DNA from: Stenotrophomonas humi | Lineage (GTDB): Bacteria > Pseudomonadota > Gammaproteobacteria > Xanthomonadales > Xanthomonadaceae | Direction of reading: 5' to 3' | NCBI RefSeq assembly: GCF_001431415.1 | Contig: NZ_LDJI01000022.1 | Span: 29,865 to 93,864, forward strand | Length of the DNA stretch: 64,000 nt | In this document: positions 51,089-60,154 of the stretch, in pieces | Layout of the letters: each line of letters opens with the position of its first letter | Numbering within the stretch: the stretch's first letter is position 1 | Translations under genes and position numbers: made by a program | Notes under the pieces: generated by a model | Told to the model about the DNA's origin: nothing | The model's input: only the letters and a program-made list of their open reading frames with translations | The model's database searches: none

Positions 51089-51853
51089 ATGGCAGTGAAT
51101 TTGGATTACGAACAAGCTGGTGAGCTGAAAATCGGGCAGGTCGGCATTGCCAACCTGCGTATCCGCACCCTTGATGTGGCGCGATTGGTCCAGGAAATGC
51201 ACGAGCGCGTGTCCCGCGCACCGAAGCTGTTCGGGCGCGCGGCGGTGATCCTGGACTTCGGCGGGCTGAGCCAGCTCCCCGACCTGGCAACTGCCCAGGA
51301 ACTGCTCGCAGGCCTGCGCCAGGCCGGCGTGCTGCCAGTGGCATTGGCCTACGGCACGCAGGAAACCGAACGTTTGTCTGAACAGCTGGGCTTGCCGCTT
51401 CTGGCCAAGTTCCGCGCCCAGTACGAACCGGCACCGGGTGAACCGGCACCTGCCCCCGCGCCACCGCGTGCGGCAGAACCCAAATCCAAGGCCACACCGG
51501 CACCCCCTTCGGCAGCTGCTCCGCAGCCCGGGCGCATGCAGCGCGCGACCGTCCGCTCCGGCCAGCAGCTCTACGCCGAGAACTGCGACCTGACCGTACT
51601 TGCAACAGTGGGCGCCGGCGCCGAGGTGATCGCCGACGGCAGCATCCACATCTACGGTACGCTGCGGGGCCGTGCTCTGGCAGGCGCACAAGGCAATGAG
51701 GGCGCGCGGATCTTCTGCCGCGACTTCCACGCTGAACTGGTCGCCATTGCAGGACGTTACAAGGTACTGGACGATATTCCCGACAACCTGCGCGGCAAGG
51801 CCGTGCAGGTATGGCTGGAACAGGACCAGATCATGATCGCTGCGCTTGATTGA
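51089..51853 (+). CDS. minC: Septum site-determining protein MinC
   Basis: A 254-residue MinC, the FtsZ polymerisation inhibitor of the Min system. The N-terminal FtsZ-interacting domain (residues 1-105) contains AAVILDFGGLSQLPDL. A Pro/Ala-rich linker (residues 112-150) leads to the C-terminal beta-helix domain with VRSGQQLYAENCDLTVLATVG, GSIHIYGTLRGRALAG and RIFCRDFHAELVAIAGRY, which binds MinD. First of minCDE. Confidence 0.95.
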   Translation: MAVNLDYEQAGELKIGQVGIANLRIRTLDVARLVQEMHERVSRAPKLFGRAAVILDFGGLSQLPDLATAQELLAGLRQAGVLPVALAYGTQETERLSEQLGLPLLAKFRAQYEPAPGEPAPAPAPPRAAEPKSKATPAPPSAAAPQPGRMQRATVRSGQQLYAENCDLTVLATVGAGAEVIADGSIHIYGTLRGRALAGAQGNEGARIFCRDFHAELVAIAGRYKVLDDIPDNLRGKAVQVWLEQDQIMIAALD

Positions 51854-51886
51854 CGCGGCTCACCAGAAACATTCAGGAGAGATCCT

Positions 51887-52696
51887 TTGGCTGAAATCAT
51901 CGTAGTCACTTCCGGCAAAGGTGGCGTTGGCAAGACCACGTCCAGCGCCAGCATCGCGTGCGGGCTTGCTCGCCGCGGCAAAAAAGTTGCCGTCATCGAC
52001 TTCGACGTTGGCCTGCGCAACCTTGACCTGATCATGGGCTGCGAGCGCCGGGTGGTGTATGACTTCGTCAACGTCGTCCACGGCGAGGCCACGCTGAAGC
52101 AGGCGCTGATCAAGGACAAGCGCTTTGACAACCTGTTCGTGCTGGCTGCCTCGCAGACCCGCGACAAGGATGCGCTGAACAAGGAAGGCGTGGAGAAGGT
52201 CCTCAAGGACCTGGCCGCCGACGGCTTCGACTTCATCATCTGCGACTCGCCGGCCGGTATCGAGAAGGGTGCATTCCTGGCGATGTACTTCGCTGATCGT
52301 GCCGTTGTCGTGGTGAACCCGGAAGTGTCCTCGGTGCGTGACTCGGACCGCATCATCGGCCTGCTCGACTCCAAGACCGCCAATGCCGAAGCCGGCAAGA
52401 GCGTACCCGCTTACCTGCTGCTCACCCGCTACAGCCCGTCGCGGGTTGAGACCGGCGAGATGCTGAGCATCACCGACGTGGAAGAAGTGCTGGGGCTGAA
52501 GGCCATCGGCGTGGTCCCCGAGTCCGGCGACGTGCTCAACGCCTCCAACAAGGGCGAGCCGGTGATCCTGGACAGCGAATCGCCGGCCGGCCAGGCCTAC
52601 GACGACGCCGTCGCACGCATTCTCGGTGAAGAGCGCCCGATGCGCTTCATCACGGTTGAGAAAAAGGGCTTCTTCAGCAAGCTGTTCGGAGGGTGA
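51887..52696 (+). CDS. minD: Septum site-determining protein MinD
   Basis: A 269-residue deviant Walker A ATPase. The P-loop is in [14 protein letters not shown], with the signature Lys of the deviant motif; switch segments are [20 protein letters not shown] and ICDSPAGIE. The C-terminal amphipathic membrane-targeting helix ([11 protein letters not shown]) is present. MinD recruits MinC to the membrane and oscillates with MinE. Start is TTG at 51887 with an AGGAGA ribosome binding site. Confidence 0.96.
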   Translation: MAEIIVVTSGKGGVGKTTSSASIACGLARRGKKVAVIDFDVGLRNLDLIMGCERRVVYDFVNVVHGEATLKQALIKDKRFDNLFVLAASQTRDKDALNKEGVEKVLKDLAADGFDFIICDSPAGIEKGAFLAMYFADRAVVVVNPEVSSVRDSDRIIGLLDSKTANAEAGKSVPAYLLLTRYSPSRVETGEMLSITDVEEVLGLKAIGVVPESGDVLNASNKGEPVILDSESPAGQAYDDAVARILGEERPMRFITVEKKGFFSKLFGG

Positions 52697-52698
52697 AG

Positions 52699-52956
52699 AT
52701 GGGACTTTTTGATTTCCTCAAGGCCAAGAAGACCACCGCAGAAACCGCCAAGAACCGCCTGCAGATCATCATCGCGCAGGAGCGCAGCCATCGCGGCGGT
52801 CCCGATTACCTGCCACTGCTGCAACGCGAGCTGCTGGAAGTGATCAAGAAGTACGTCAACATCGACGCCGATGCGGTCAAGGTGGATCTGGTCAAGGATG
52901 GCGAGCACGACGTGCTCGATATTTCCGTGGCCCTGCCGGAAGGCCCCCAGGCCTGA
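52699..52956 (+). CDS. minE: Cell division topological specificity factor MinE
   Basis: An 85-residue MinE. The membrane-targeting start [11 protein letters not shown], the MinD-stimulating helix ([14 protein letters not shown]) and the C-terminal dimerisation domain ([21 protein letters not shown]) are all recognisable. The ATG at 52699 follows GGAGG by a good distance; a GTG at 52693 is less likely. Followed by a strong terminator. Confidence 0.95.
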   Translation: MGLFDFLKAKKTTAETAKNRLQIIIAQERSHRGGPDYLPLLQRELLEVIKKYVNIDADAVKVDLVKDGEHDVLDISVALPEGPQA

Positions 52957-52972
52957 TTACCGCAACACCCTT

Positions 52973-53006
52973 CCGGGGCCGCTGAATCTGCGGCCCCGGT
53001 GGTTTT
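52973..53006 (+). terminator. Terminator of minCDE
   Basis: Perfect CCGGGGCCGC / GCGGCCCCGG stem with a TGAATCT loop, followed by TGGTTTT. Confidence 0.87.
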
Positions 53007-53013
53007 GAACCCC

Positions 53014-53505
53014 ATGCCCGACCTGACTCCACCCGACTCTGCCACCGACATCCTGTGCGTGGGTGATATCCACTGGGACGACGCTGTCGCCCTGCTCGGC
53101 CGACATGGCCTGCGCCTCAACCACGTTGCTGCCGGCGAGAAAATTCCCGGTAGCTATTGGGGCGAACCGGAAGCCGGCATCATCACCTGCGATGTCTATG
53201 TGCGCGATGACACGCCGGTGCATTCGATGCTGCACGAGTCCTGCCACCTCATCGTGCTGCCGCCCGAGCGTCGCGCGCAGGTGCATACCGACGCTACCGA
53301 CTCGGTCCCCGAGGAAGACGCCACCTGCTATCTGCAGATCGTGTTGGCCGGGCAGTTGCCCGGCGTTGGCAGCGCGCGCCTGATGGCAGACATGGATGCC
53401 TGGGGCTACACCTATCGCCTGGGCTCGACGCAGGCGTGGTTCGAGCAGGACGCCGACGATGCACGGCATTGGTTGATCGAGCGCGAGCTGTTGCCGGCCC
53501 TGTAG
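53014..53505 (+). CDS. Conserved protein with an HExxH-like motif
   Basis: A 163-residue cytoplasmic protein. It carries HESCH in SMLHESCHLIVLPPERR, an exact HExxH pattern, and a downstream acidic pair in SVPEEDATCYLQ that could supply a third metal ligand, as in gluzincins. This would make it a small metallopeptidase or metal-binding protein; no named family was recognised. ATG at 53014 is used because an earlier GTG would lie inside the minE terminator. Confidence 0.7.
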   Translation: MPDLTPPDSATDILCVGDIHWDDAVALLGRHGLRLNHVAAGEKIPGSYWGEPEAGIITCDVYVRDDTPVHSMLHESCHLIVLPPERRAQVHTDATDSVPEEDATCYLQIVLAGQLPGVGSARLMADMDAWGYTYRLGSTQAWFEQDADDARHWLIERELLPAL

Positions 53506-53641
53506 GAGCTGGCTGAGCTGCGGGGCTGCCTTTCCCGCGCATGAGCCCCCCTTCCCGACCCTCCCCCTGTCTTCGGCAGAGGGCCGGTGATGACTTGGCG
53601 GATTGGCAGTTCCCCGCTTCTGCCAATCACCTACTTACGTG

Positions 53642-54922
53642 TCATCCCGGCAGCGAGCTGCTCATATCCAGAGTGACCCGGGTGCCGCGTTCGGGCTGCG
53701 ATTGGATGTCCAGCTTCCAGCCCAGGTGATCGCACAGCCGCGCGATCAGATCCAGGCCGATCCCCGCGCGCATGTTGCGTTCGCCCTTGGCCATGCGCGC
53801 GTAGACCTGCGCCACTTCTTCCGGGCTCATGCCGTGGCCAGGGTCTTCGATGGTGATCACCGCTCGCGCTGATACCGCCAGCCGGATCACACCGCGATCA
53901 CTGTTCTCGATGGCGTTGCGCAACAGGTTGCCGATGGCGGCCTGCACCACCCCCAGCGGCGCCAATACGCGGCATTCGTCGAGCTTTTGCAGCACCAGCT
54001 CCAGCTCCTTGCCACTGGCAAGGTAAAGATGGTCCTCGACGATCTCCGGCAACAGTTGGTCCAACGCCACCAGCTCGCTCATCGCGGCCAGCTTGGCCGG
54101 ATCGCGCGCCAGCACCAACAGCAGCTGGATCAACTGCTCGACACCGACAGTGGTATTGCGGATGCGCTGCAGCTGCTTTCGCGCTTTCATCGGCAGTTCG
54201 GGTTGCTCCAACGCCAGTTCCGCAGCACCACCGATAACCGCGATCGGCGTGCGCAGCTCATGGCTTGTGGTGCTTATGAACATCCGCTCGCGCTCGACGA
54301 AGTGTTCATTGCGGCGCAGATAGTCGTTCAGTGCACCTGCGATGACTTCCAGTTCGGCACTGCCGCCCGAACTCACCGTTACCTTCTGCCCGCGCAATTC
54401 CGGCTGCAACGCGCCGATGTCCTGCGCCAAGGTCGATAACGGCCGCACCAGGCGGTTCATACCCACCCAGGCCATCAACAGTGTCACCAGTACCAACGCG
54501 ATGCCGGCAAACAGCGCCCAACGGGTGGCGAAATGCTCCAGCTCGGCAAAGTCGGTGATGTCCAACACCAACACCACGCGGCCGAAATCGGACGTGTCAC
54601 GCACCATCGCCGCACTCTTGCGACCTTCCAGCAGTGCGCCGTCATGCAGTCCCGGTTTCAACTCAGCCAACGAATCCGGCAACGGTCGCGACGAACTGCC
54701 GTCGAAGAAAAACAGCGTGTCCGAATCCTGCCAATGGTAGTCAGCATCCACACGCATGTGCGCCAGGATGCTGTCCAGCTCGGTGTTCAACAGCGACCGC
54801 CATACCGCATGCTCGGCATGCTCATGCACATAATTTGCCGCACCAAACACTGCCAGCGTGATCAAGGCCAGGTAAGCCCCCAGCCAGCCCAGTAATTTGC
54901 GCCGCAATGTAGGCCGCTTCAT
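53642..54922 (-). CDS. colS: Sensor histidine kinase, ColS/VgrS-like
   Basis: A 426-residue kinase with two membrane helices (about residues 10-30 and 135-155) and a periplasmic region of about 100 residues. Just after the first helix the periplasmic part has EHAE at residues 34-37, an ExxE motif of the kind reported for iron/zinc sensing in ColS/VgrS. A HAMP-like linker, the HisKA segment (FISTTSHELRTPIAVI), and the ATPase N box (QAAIGNLLRNAIENS) follow. The C-terminal GERNMRAGIGLDLIARLCDHLG is intact. It overlaps the regulator gene by 4 bp. Confidence 0.82.
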   Translation of the reverse strand: MKRPTLRRKLLGWLGAYLALITLAVFGAANYVHEHAEHAVWRSLLNTELDSILAHMRVDADYHWQDSDTLFFFDGSSSRPLPDSLAELKPGLHDGALLEGRKSAAMVRDTSDFGRVVLVLDITDFAELEHFATRWALFAGIALVLVTLLMAWVGMNRLVRPLSTLAQDIGALQPELRGQKVTVSSGGSAELEVIAGALNDYLRRNEHFVERERMFISTTSHELRTPIAVIGGAAELALEQPELPMKARKQLQRIRNTTVGVEQLIQLLLVLARDPAKLAAMSELVALDQLLPEIVEDHLYLASGKELELVLQKLDECRVLAPLGVVQAAIGNLLRNAIENSDRGVIRLAVSARAVITIEDPGHGMSPEEVAQVYARMAKGERNMRAGIGLDLIARLCDHLGWKLDIQSQPERGTRVTLDMSSSLPG

Positions 54923-55614
54923 GGCGCCTTGTCCGCCCTGCTGGGCGCAGACAACCGGTAACCCACGCGCGGCAGCGTGTGCAGCAGCTTCTGCTCGAAC
55001 GGGCCATCAACAGCGCGGCGCAACTCGTAGATGTGCGAGCGGAGCATGTCGCCATCCGGCGGCTCGTCACCCCAAAGCGCGAACTCCAGCTGGTCGCGGG
55101 TGACGGCGGCCGGGCTGGCACGCATCAGCAGTTCCAACAGCTTGCGGCAGGCCGGATAGAGATGCAGCACCTGTCCGGCACGCCGCGCTTCCAGCGTGCC
55201 CATGTCCAGACTGAGATCGTGCACTTCCAGCACCTTGCGCGGATTACGGCCCTTGATGCGGGCCATCACCGCCTCAAGCCGGACTTCCAGCTCGGGCAGG
55301 TCGAACGGTTTGGTCAGGTAGTCGTCGGCGCCGGCGCGGAAACCGGTGATCTTGTCCGGCAGCTCATCGCGCGCGGTCAGCATGATCACGGGGACCTCGG
55401 AGCGGTGTTCTTCGCGCAGGCGGCGCAGCACTTCCGGGCCCTCCATGCGTGGCAGCATCCAATCGAGCAGGATCGCGTCGTAGCTCTGGGTACCGGCCAG
55501 GTGCAGACCGGTGATGCCATCCGGGGCCACGTCGAGGACATGGCCGCGCGCCTCGAAGTAATCGAACAGGTTGGCAATCAGATTGCGATTGTCTTCAATA
55601 ACCAGCAGCCGCAT
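54919..55614 (-). CDS. colR: OmpR-family response regulator, ColR/VgrR-like
   Basis: A 231-residue regulator: receiver domain (EDNRNLIANLFDYF, phosphorylated Asp in ILLDWMLP, Lys in YLTKPFDLPEL) and a winged helix-turn-helix ending DGDMLRSHIYELRRAVD and LLHTLPRVGYRL. The sequence follows remembered ColR of Pseudomonas putida closely across the N-terminus and recognition helix. ColR controls envelope genes such as eptA-type genes, and such a gene lies downstream of the divergent neighbour. The start at 55614 matches the family start (MRLLVIED). Confidence 0.85.
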   Translation of the reverse strand: MRLLVIEDNRNLIANLFDYFEARGHVLDVAPDGITGLHLAGTQSYDAILLDWMLPRMEGPEVLRRLREEHRSEVPVIMLTARDELPDKITGFRAGADDYLTKPFDLPELEVRLEAVMARIKGRNPRKVLEVHDLSLDMGTLEARRAGQVLHLYPACRKLLELLMRASPAAVTRDQLEFALWGDEPPDGDMLRSHIYELRRAVDGPFEQKLLHTLPRVGYRLSAPSRADKAP

Positions 55615-55677
55615 GCGGGTAGAACCTTCAGGGCCCCACACTTCGGGGGCGAACCCGCACATCCTAGCGCCGGGGTC

Positions 55678-55694
55678 GTCGGAATGCCGTCGAA
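55678..55694 (-). promoter_or_regulatory. 11-bp-spaced direct repeats upstream of the ColR-like gene
   Basis: On the minus strand TTCGAC (55694-55689) and TCCGAC (55683-55678) are spaced 11 bp apart, 64-80 bp before the regulator start. The same hexamer is repeated before the PAP2-eptA operon. This suggests autoregulation and perhaps control of the divergent glycosyltransferase gene. The binding is inferred. Confidence 0.45.
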
Positions 55695-55770
55695 GCGGCT
55701 GACGACGATTCTGACGCGCTTCCAACGCCCAACGCGTCATCATCCGGCCGTCCAACCCAACGAGCCCCCT

Positions 55771-57501
55771 GTGCGCCCGTCCAATTCCCGCCCCAACTCG
55801 ACCTCCCTGTGGTTTGCCATCGTCATCGCGCTGGTCATTGCCAGCCTGCTGGCCGGGCTCGGCATGCGCTCACCGCAGCCCCCGGATGAACCCCGCTTCG
55901 TGCTGGCTGCCCGGCACATGGTCGAAACCGGACAATGGCTGCTGCCCCATCGCGGCAGCGAGCTGTACGCCGAAAAGCCGCCAACCTTCATGTGGATACA
56001 GGCCGGCACCTACAAGCTGCTGGGCAGCTGGAACCTGTCCTTCCTGGTGCCTTCGCTGCTGGCGGCGCTGCTGACGCTGTGGCTGACCTGGGATATGTCA
56101 CGCCGCCTGTGGAACCGGCAGGTCGCGCGGTACGCAGTGCTGGGGTTGTTCGTCTGCATCCAGTTCGGACTGATGGCCAAGCGGGCGCAGATCGACATGG
56201 TGCTGTTGGGCATGACCACGCTGGCGCTGTGGGGCTTGATGCGCCATCTGCTGCTGGGACCGAACTGGGCCGCGCTGGCACTGGCCGCCTTCGCTGCCGG
56301 TGTGGGCACGGTGACCAAAGGCGTGGGCTTTCTGCCGTTGTTGATCCTGCTGCCATGGCTGGCCTGGCGCTGGCGTCACCCGCAGGCGCCCGGCCCGGGT
56401 CGCAGCTGGGCGTGGTGGCTGTTGTTGCCCGCCTTCATTGCCGGCACGGCGGTGTGGCTGGGTCCCTTGGCCATCGCCCTGCTGAAGAATCCGGACCCCG
56501 GCCTGCAAGCCTATGCGCATGAGCTGCTGTTCAAACAGACCGGTACCCGCTACGCCAATGCCTGGCACCACACGCAGCCTGCCTGGTACTACCTGCAGGT
56601 GATGGTCACCCTGTGGCTGCCCGGCAGCCTGCTGCTGCCCTGGCTGCTGCCGGCATGGTGGCGCCGCTGCCGTCGCGCCGATCCGCGCTACCTCCTGCTG
56701 CTGGGTTGGGCACTACTGGTCCTGCTGTTCTTCAGTGCCAGCCCGGGCAAACGCGAGGTCTACATCCTGCCGATGCTGCCGGCATTGGCTGTGGCCGCAG
56801 CCCCCTTGCTGCCGGGCCTGCTGCGACGCACCGGCGTGCGCTGGGTCCTGCTGGTGTATGTGCTGGTGTTGGCAGTGGCCACGCTGGCAGTCGGTTATGG
56901 CGCTGTGCATGGCGATGGCTGGGCACAACGCAATGCAGCCAAGCGCGCCATCGACCTGTGGGTGCTGCCGCGTGTGGGCTGGTGGCTGATCGGCTTTGGT
57001 GCAGCGACCCTGGTGCTGGCGATCGTGCTGCGGCTGCGACGCGTCGGCCTGGCGGTGGTACTGACCACCGTGCTGCTGTGGTCGATGTACGGGCTGGGCG
57101 CGATGCCCGCCCTGGACCCTTACAGTTCAGCATCGCTGGTGATGGACAAGGTGCGCGAGCGCATCGGCCCGGACGCGGAGCTGGGCATGGTGGCCTGGCG
57201 TGAACAGAACCTGCTGCAGACCGCCCCACAAGCCACGGATTTCGGCTTCAAGCGGCCGGTAGGCGAACAGTGGGAAGACGCCGCCCGCTGGGTGACGCAG
57301 GCACCGGCGCGGCGCTGGTTGTTCGTCCTGGACGCCGCCATGTCGCCCTGTGCCGACAAGGCACAGGTCATCGACATCGGCAGCGCCAATCGCAACAACT
57401 GGCAGTTGTTGCCGGGCACGGCGTTGGACGCGGAGTGCATCGCGCGTACGCATGGCGTCGTACCCAGCGGCAATACCGCTGTCGAGGACAACACCGACTG
57501 A
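55771..57501 (+). CDS. GT39-family membrane glycosyltransferase (ArnT-like)
   Basis: A 576-residue protein with about 12 hydrophobic helices. After the first helix the loop has the PPDEPRFVLAARHM segment, the acidic motif expected of the GT39/GT83 (ArnT, PMT) superfamily, followed by KPPTFMWIQAGTYKLLG. Such enzymes use undecaprenyl-phosphate sugars to modify lipid A or proteins on the periplasmic side. The start is proposed as GTG at 55771, just before the first helix; an ATG at 55684 also exists in frame. Its location between ColRS and eptA suggests an envelope modification role. Confidence 0.78.
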   Translation: MRPSNSRPNSTSLWFAIVIALVIASLLAGLGMRSPQPPDEPRFVLAARHMVETGQWLLPHRGSELYAEKPPTFMWIQAGTYKLLGSWNLSFLVPSLLAALLTLWLTWDMSRRLWNRQVARYAVLGLFVCIQFGLMAKRAQIDMVLLGMTTLALWGLMRHLLLGPNWAALALAAFAAGVGTVTKGVGFLPLLILLPWLAWRWRHPQAPGPGRSWAWWLLLPAFIAGTAVWLGPLAIALLKNPDPGLQAYAHELLFKQTGTRYANAWHHTQPAWYYLQVMVTLWLPGSLLLPWLLPAWWRRCRRADPRYLLLLGWALLVLLFFSASPGKREVYILPMLPALAVAAAPLLPGLLRRTGVRWVLLVYVLVLAVATLAVGYGAVHGDGWAQRNAAKRAIDLWVLPRVGWWLIGFGAATLVLAIVLRLRRVGLAVVLTTVLLWSMYGLGAMPALDPYSSASLVMDKVRERIGPDAELGMVAWREQNLLQTAPQATDFGFKRPVGEQWEDAARWVTQAPARRWLFVLDAAMSPCADKAQVIDIGSANRNNWQLLPGTALDAECIARTHGVVPSGNTAVEDNTD

Positions 57502-57582
57502 GTCACATTGCGCACTGGTTGCCCGGCGACCGCCTGACGGGCAACCAGTTTCGCGCGCGACGACGTGAACCGGCGTACGCGC

Positions 57583-57621
57583 TCCAACATAAATCCGACA
57601 CAACTCCGACCGCACTCCGAC
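57583..57621 (+). promoter_or_regulatory. Four 11-bp-spaced direct repeats upstream of PAP2-eptA (candidate ColR site)
   Basis: TCCAAC at 57583, then TCCGAC at 57594, 57605 and 57616. All are exactly 11 bp apart, on one face of the helix, ending 49 bp before the PAP2 start codon. This hexamer-N5 pattern is what OmpR-family regulators bind. The same hexamer occurs before the ColR-like gene. Confidence 0.65.
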
Positions 57622-57670
57622 AGATGCGGGAACAGCATGCCGCCATCCACCTTGATGGCACGTCTGTTCC

Positions 57671-58444
57671 ATGCCCCAGTCCACCCCCGCTCACATACTC
57701 ACCGCGCCCCTGCCGCGCACGCGGTTGGATTTCGTCAGCCGGACGCTGCTGATCCCCGCCATCGTTCTTGCCGTTGCCAGCATCACGCTGATGGCAGGCG
57801 GGGGCGATCAATGGCTTGCTGACCAGCTCTATCGCTGGCAGGGCAGCCAGTGGGCCCTGCGCGATGCCTGGTGGACCAGCCACCTGCTGCACAAGGGCGG
57901 CAGGAACCTCAGCACACTCGCCGCACTGCTGGTGATACTGGGGCTGATCCGCTCCTGCCTCGACGCACGCCTGCGCCCCCTGCGCAAGCCGCTGCTCTAC
58001 CTGCTGCTGGCGGTGGCGCTTTCCACCGGCGTGGTCTCGCTGTTGAAAAGCTGGACGCACATGGATTGCCCGTGGGATCTGGAGCACTACGGCGGCCTGC
58101 GCCCCTTCATCGGATTGTTGCAGGCACGACCGATATCACTTGGCCATGCGGCGTGCTTCCCGGCCGGTCACGCCAGTGCCGGCTACGCCTGGGTGGCGTT
58201 GTACTTCTTCATGCTGCAGGTACGCCCGCAGTGGCGCTGGCCGGCGCTGATCGCCGCCTTGGCAATCGGCGCGGCATTCGGTTTCGCGCAGCAGTTGCGC
58301 GGCGCACATTTTCTTTCGCATGACCTGTGGTCGCTGGCAATCAGCTGGACGGTCGCAGCGTTGCTGTCCCTATGGATGTTCGGCCCGATCACCGCACCGG
58401 CCGCACCGAGCAGTGGCCTGCTCAACAATGGAGAAATCGCATGA
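57671..58444 (+). CDS. PAP2-family phosphatase
   Basis: A 257-residue membrane protein with about six helices. The lipid-phosphatase motifs are modified but recognisable: CFPAGHASAGYAW (PSGH motif) and RGAHFLSHDLW (final R-x5-H-x3-D motif). Substrates of the family include undecaprenyl and lipid A phosphates. The start codon of eptA overlaps its stop codon by 4 bp, so it probably acts with the phosphoethanolamine transferase. Confidence 0.88.
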   Translation: MPQSTPAHILTAPLPRTRLDFVSRTLLIPAIVLAVASITLMAGGGDQWLADQLYRWQGSQWALRDAWWTSHLLHKGGRNLSTLAALLVILGLIRSCLDARLRPLRKPLLYLLLAVALSTGVVSLLKSWTHMDCPWDLEHYGGLRPFIGLLQARPISLGHAACFPAGHASAGYAWVALYFFMLQVRPQWRWPALIAALAIGAAFGFAQQLRGAHFLSHDLWSLAISWTVAALLSLWMFGPITAPAAPSSGLLNNGEIA

Positions 58445-60108
58445 ATGCCGTCGCCCCTCGCCTTGGTCTACAGGAAATATCGTGGAGCAAGCTGCGCAGC
58501 TGGCGCCCGGAGATCAGCAGCGAAATGCTGATCCTGCTGGCCAGCACGTTCTTCGCATTGGCCTGCAACACGTTGTTCTGGCGCAGCGCAATGGCCACAC
58601 ACCCGGGCAGCGTATTGTTCGCGACCTCGTTGTTTGCCCTTCTGTTGAGCGTGCATGCCCTGCTGCTCGGGCTGCTGCTGTGGCGCTGGAATGCCAAGGT
58701 GCTGCTGACCGTGCTGCTCATCACCACGGCCTTCGCCGTGCATTACATGAACAGCTACAACGTCTATCTGGACGCGGACATGCTGCGCAATGTGCTGGCC
58801 ACCGACCGCAAGGAATCCAGCGAGTTGATGACGCCTGCCCTGCTGCTGCCGCTGCTCGGCTACGCCGCACTGCCGACGCTGCTGTTGTGGCGCCTGCGCA
58901 TCCGCAAGCGCAGCGTGGGACGCGCATTGTTGTGGCGCATTGCATTCCTGCTGGGCGTGGTGGTGGTGGGTGGCGCCGGCACGATGATGTCGTTCCAGGA
59001 CATCTCGGCACTGATGCGCAATCACCGCGAAGTGCGCTACCTGGCCACGCCGATCAACTACCTGATCGCGTTGCGCCAGAACATGAGCAGCGCCAGCCCC
59101 ATCCGCAAGCAACCCAAGCAGGCCATCGGCACCGACGCGAAAGCCATGCCACGCGCCGCTGGCAGCAAGCCGCGCCTGCTGGTGTTGGTGGTGGGTGAAA
59201 CGGTTCGTGCGCAGAACTGGGGTTTGAACGGCTATGCGCGCCAGACCACACCGGAGCTGTCACAGACCGGCGCCGTCAATTTCCCCGATATGCACTCGTG
59301 CGGTACCAGCACCGAAGTCTCGCTGCCGTGCATGTTCTCCCCATATGGTCGCAACGACTACGACGAGAAGAAAATCCGCGGCCATCAATCGCTGCTGCAT
59401 GTTCTGGAACACGCCGGCATCAGCACGTTGTGGCGCGACAACCAGTCCGGCTGCAAGGGGGTATGCGAGAACCTGCAGATTGAGCGCCTGGACGATGACA
59501 CCCTGCCCGGCCTGTGTGCGGACGGACGCTGCATGGACGAAATACTGCTCAACGAATTGGCCACACAGGTTCGCGCCAAGCCCGGCGACCGGGTGGTGGT
59601 ACTGCACCAGCTGGGCAACCACGGCCCCAGCTACTTCCAGCGTTACCCGGCGCAGTTCCGCCAGTTCACCCCGGCCTGTGAGACGGCCGATCTGGGCAAG
59701 TGCAGCCGCGATGAAATCGTCAACAGCTATGACAACGCCATACGCTATACCGACCATTTCCTGAGTCGCACCATTGCCACATTGCGCGGTATGGACGACT
59801 ACGACACCGCAATGATCTACCTTTCCGATCACGGCGAGTCGCTGGGCGAAAAGGGCCTGTATCTGCACGGCATGCCCTATGCCATTGCGCCGGAAGAACA
59901 AACCCGCGTACCAATGCTGATGTGGTTCTCGCCGGGCTTCGCCAGTGACCGCGGCCTGGACCTGCAGTGCCTGCGGCGTCGCGCCAGCCAGCGTGCCGAT
60001 CACGACAATCTGTTTCCGTCGGTGCTCGGCCTGATGCAGGTAAGCACTTCGGTCTACGACCGCAGCCGCGATGTGTTCGCCGGGTGTGAGAGCGAAAACA
60101 AGACCTGA
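58441..60108 (+). CDS. eptA: Lipid A phosphoethanolamine transferase (EptA/MCR family)
   Basis: A 555-residue protein with five N-terminal membrane helices and a periplasmic sulfatase-fold catalytic domain starting near residue 240. Zinc and catalytic landmarks are VVGETVRAQNWGLNGY, the nucleophile Thr region SCGTSTEVSLPCMFS and SDHGESLGEKGLYLHGMPYAIAP. Several Cys pairs (SGCKGVCENL, GLCADGRCMD, ACETADLGKC) form the disulphides typical of the family. It adds phosphoethanolamine to lipid A, which in the family reduces polymyxin binding. Confidence 0.93.
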   Translation: MNAVAPRLGLQEISWSKLRSWRPEISSEMLILLASTFFALACNTLFWRSAMATHPGSVLFATSLFALLLSVHALLLGLLLWRWNAKVLLTVLLITTAFAVHYMNSYNVYLDADMLRNVLATDRKESSELMTPALLLPLLGYAALPTLLLWRLRIRKRSVGRALLWRIAFLLGVVVVGGAGTMMSFQDISALMRNHREVRYLATPINYLIALRQNMSSASPIRKQPKQAIGTDAKAMPRAAGSKPRLLVLVVGETVRAQNWGLNGYARQTTPELSQTGAVNFPDMHSCGTSTEVSLPCMFSPYGRNDYDEKKIRGHQSLLHVLEHAGISTLWRDNQSGCKGVCENLQIERLDDDTLPGLCADGRCMDEILLNELATQVRAKPGDRVVVLHQLGNHGPSYFQRYPAQFRQFTPACETADLGKCSRDEIVNSYDNAIRYTDHFLSRTIATLRGMDDYDTAMIYLSDHGESLGEKGLYLHGMPYAIAPEEQTRVPMLMWFSPGFASDRGLDLQCLRRRASQRADHDNLFPSVLGLMQVSTSVYDRSRDVFAGCESENKT

Positions 60109-60127
60109 CCCCAATACAGCGGCTGTA

Positions 60128-60154
60128 GCCCGGGTAAACGCAACGTACCCGGGC
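60128..60154. repeat. REP-like hairpin
   Basis: GCCCGGGTA (60128-60136) and TACCCGGGC (60146-60154) with a 9-base loop. No T run follows, so it is not a canonical terminator. Hairpins of the form GCCCGGGTAA...TACCCGGGC are frequent dispersed repeats in Xanthomonadaceae (recollection). Confidence 0.5.

Noticed and set aside
53540..53600. C-rich stretch resembling the ends of the intergenic repeat element
   Set aside because: It has only one short, imperfect hairpin and lacks the internal GCCCGAA...GGATG motif.
54979..55770. In-frame extension making the GT39 protein 840 residues
   Set aside because: The extension runs antisense to the ColR-like gene and is not hydrophobic or conserved; the protein most likely starts at 55771 (or 55684).
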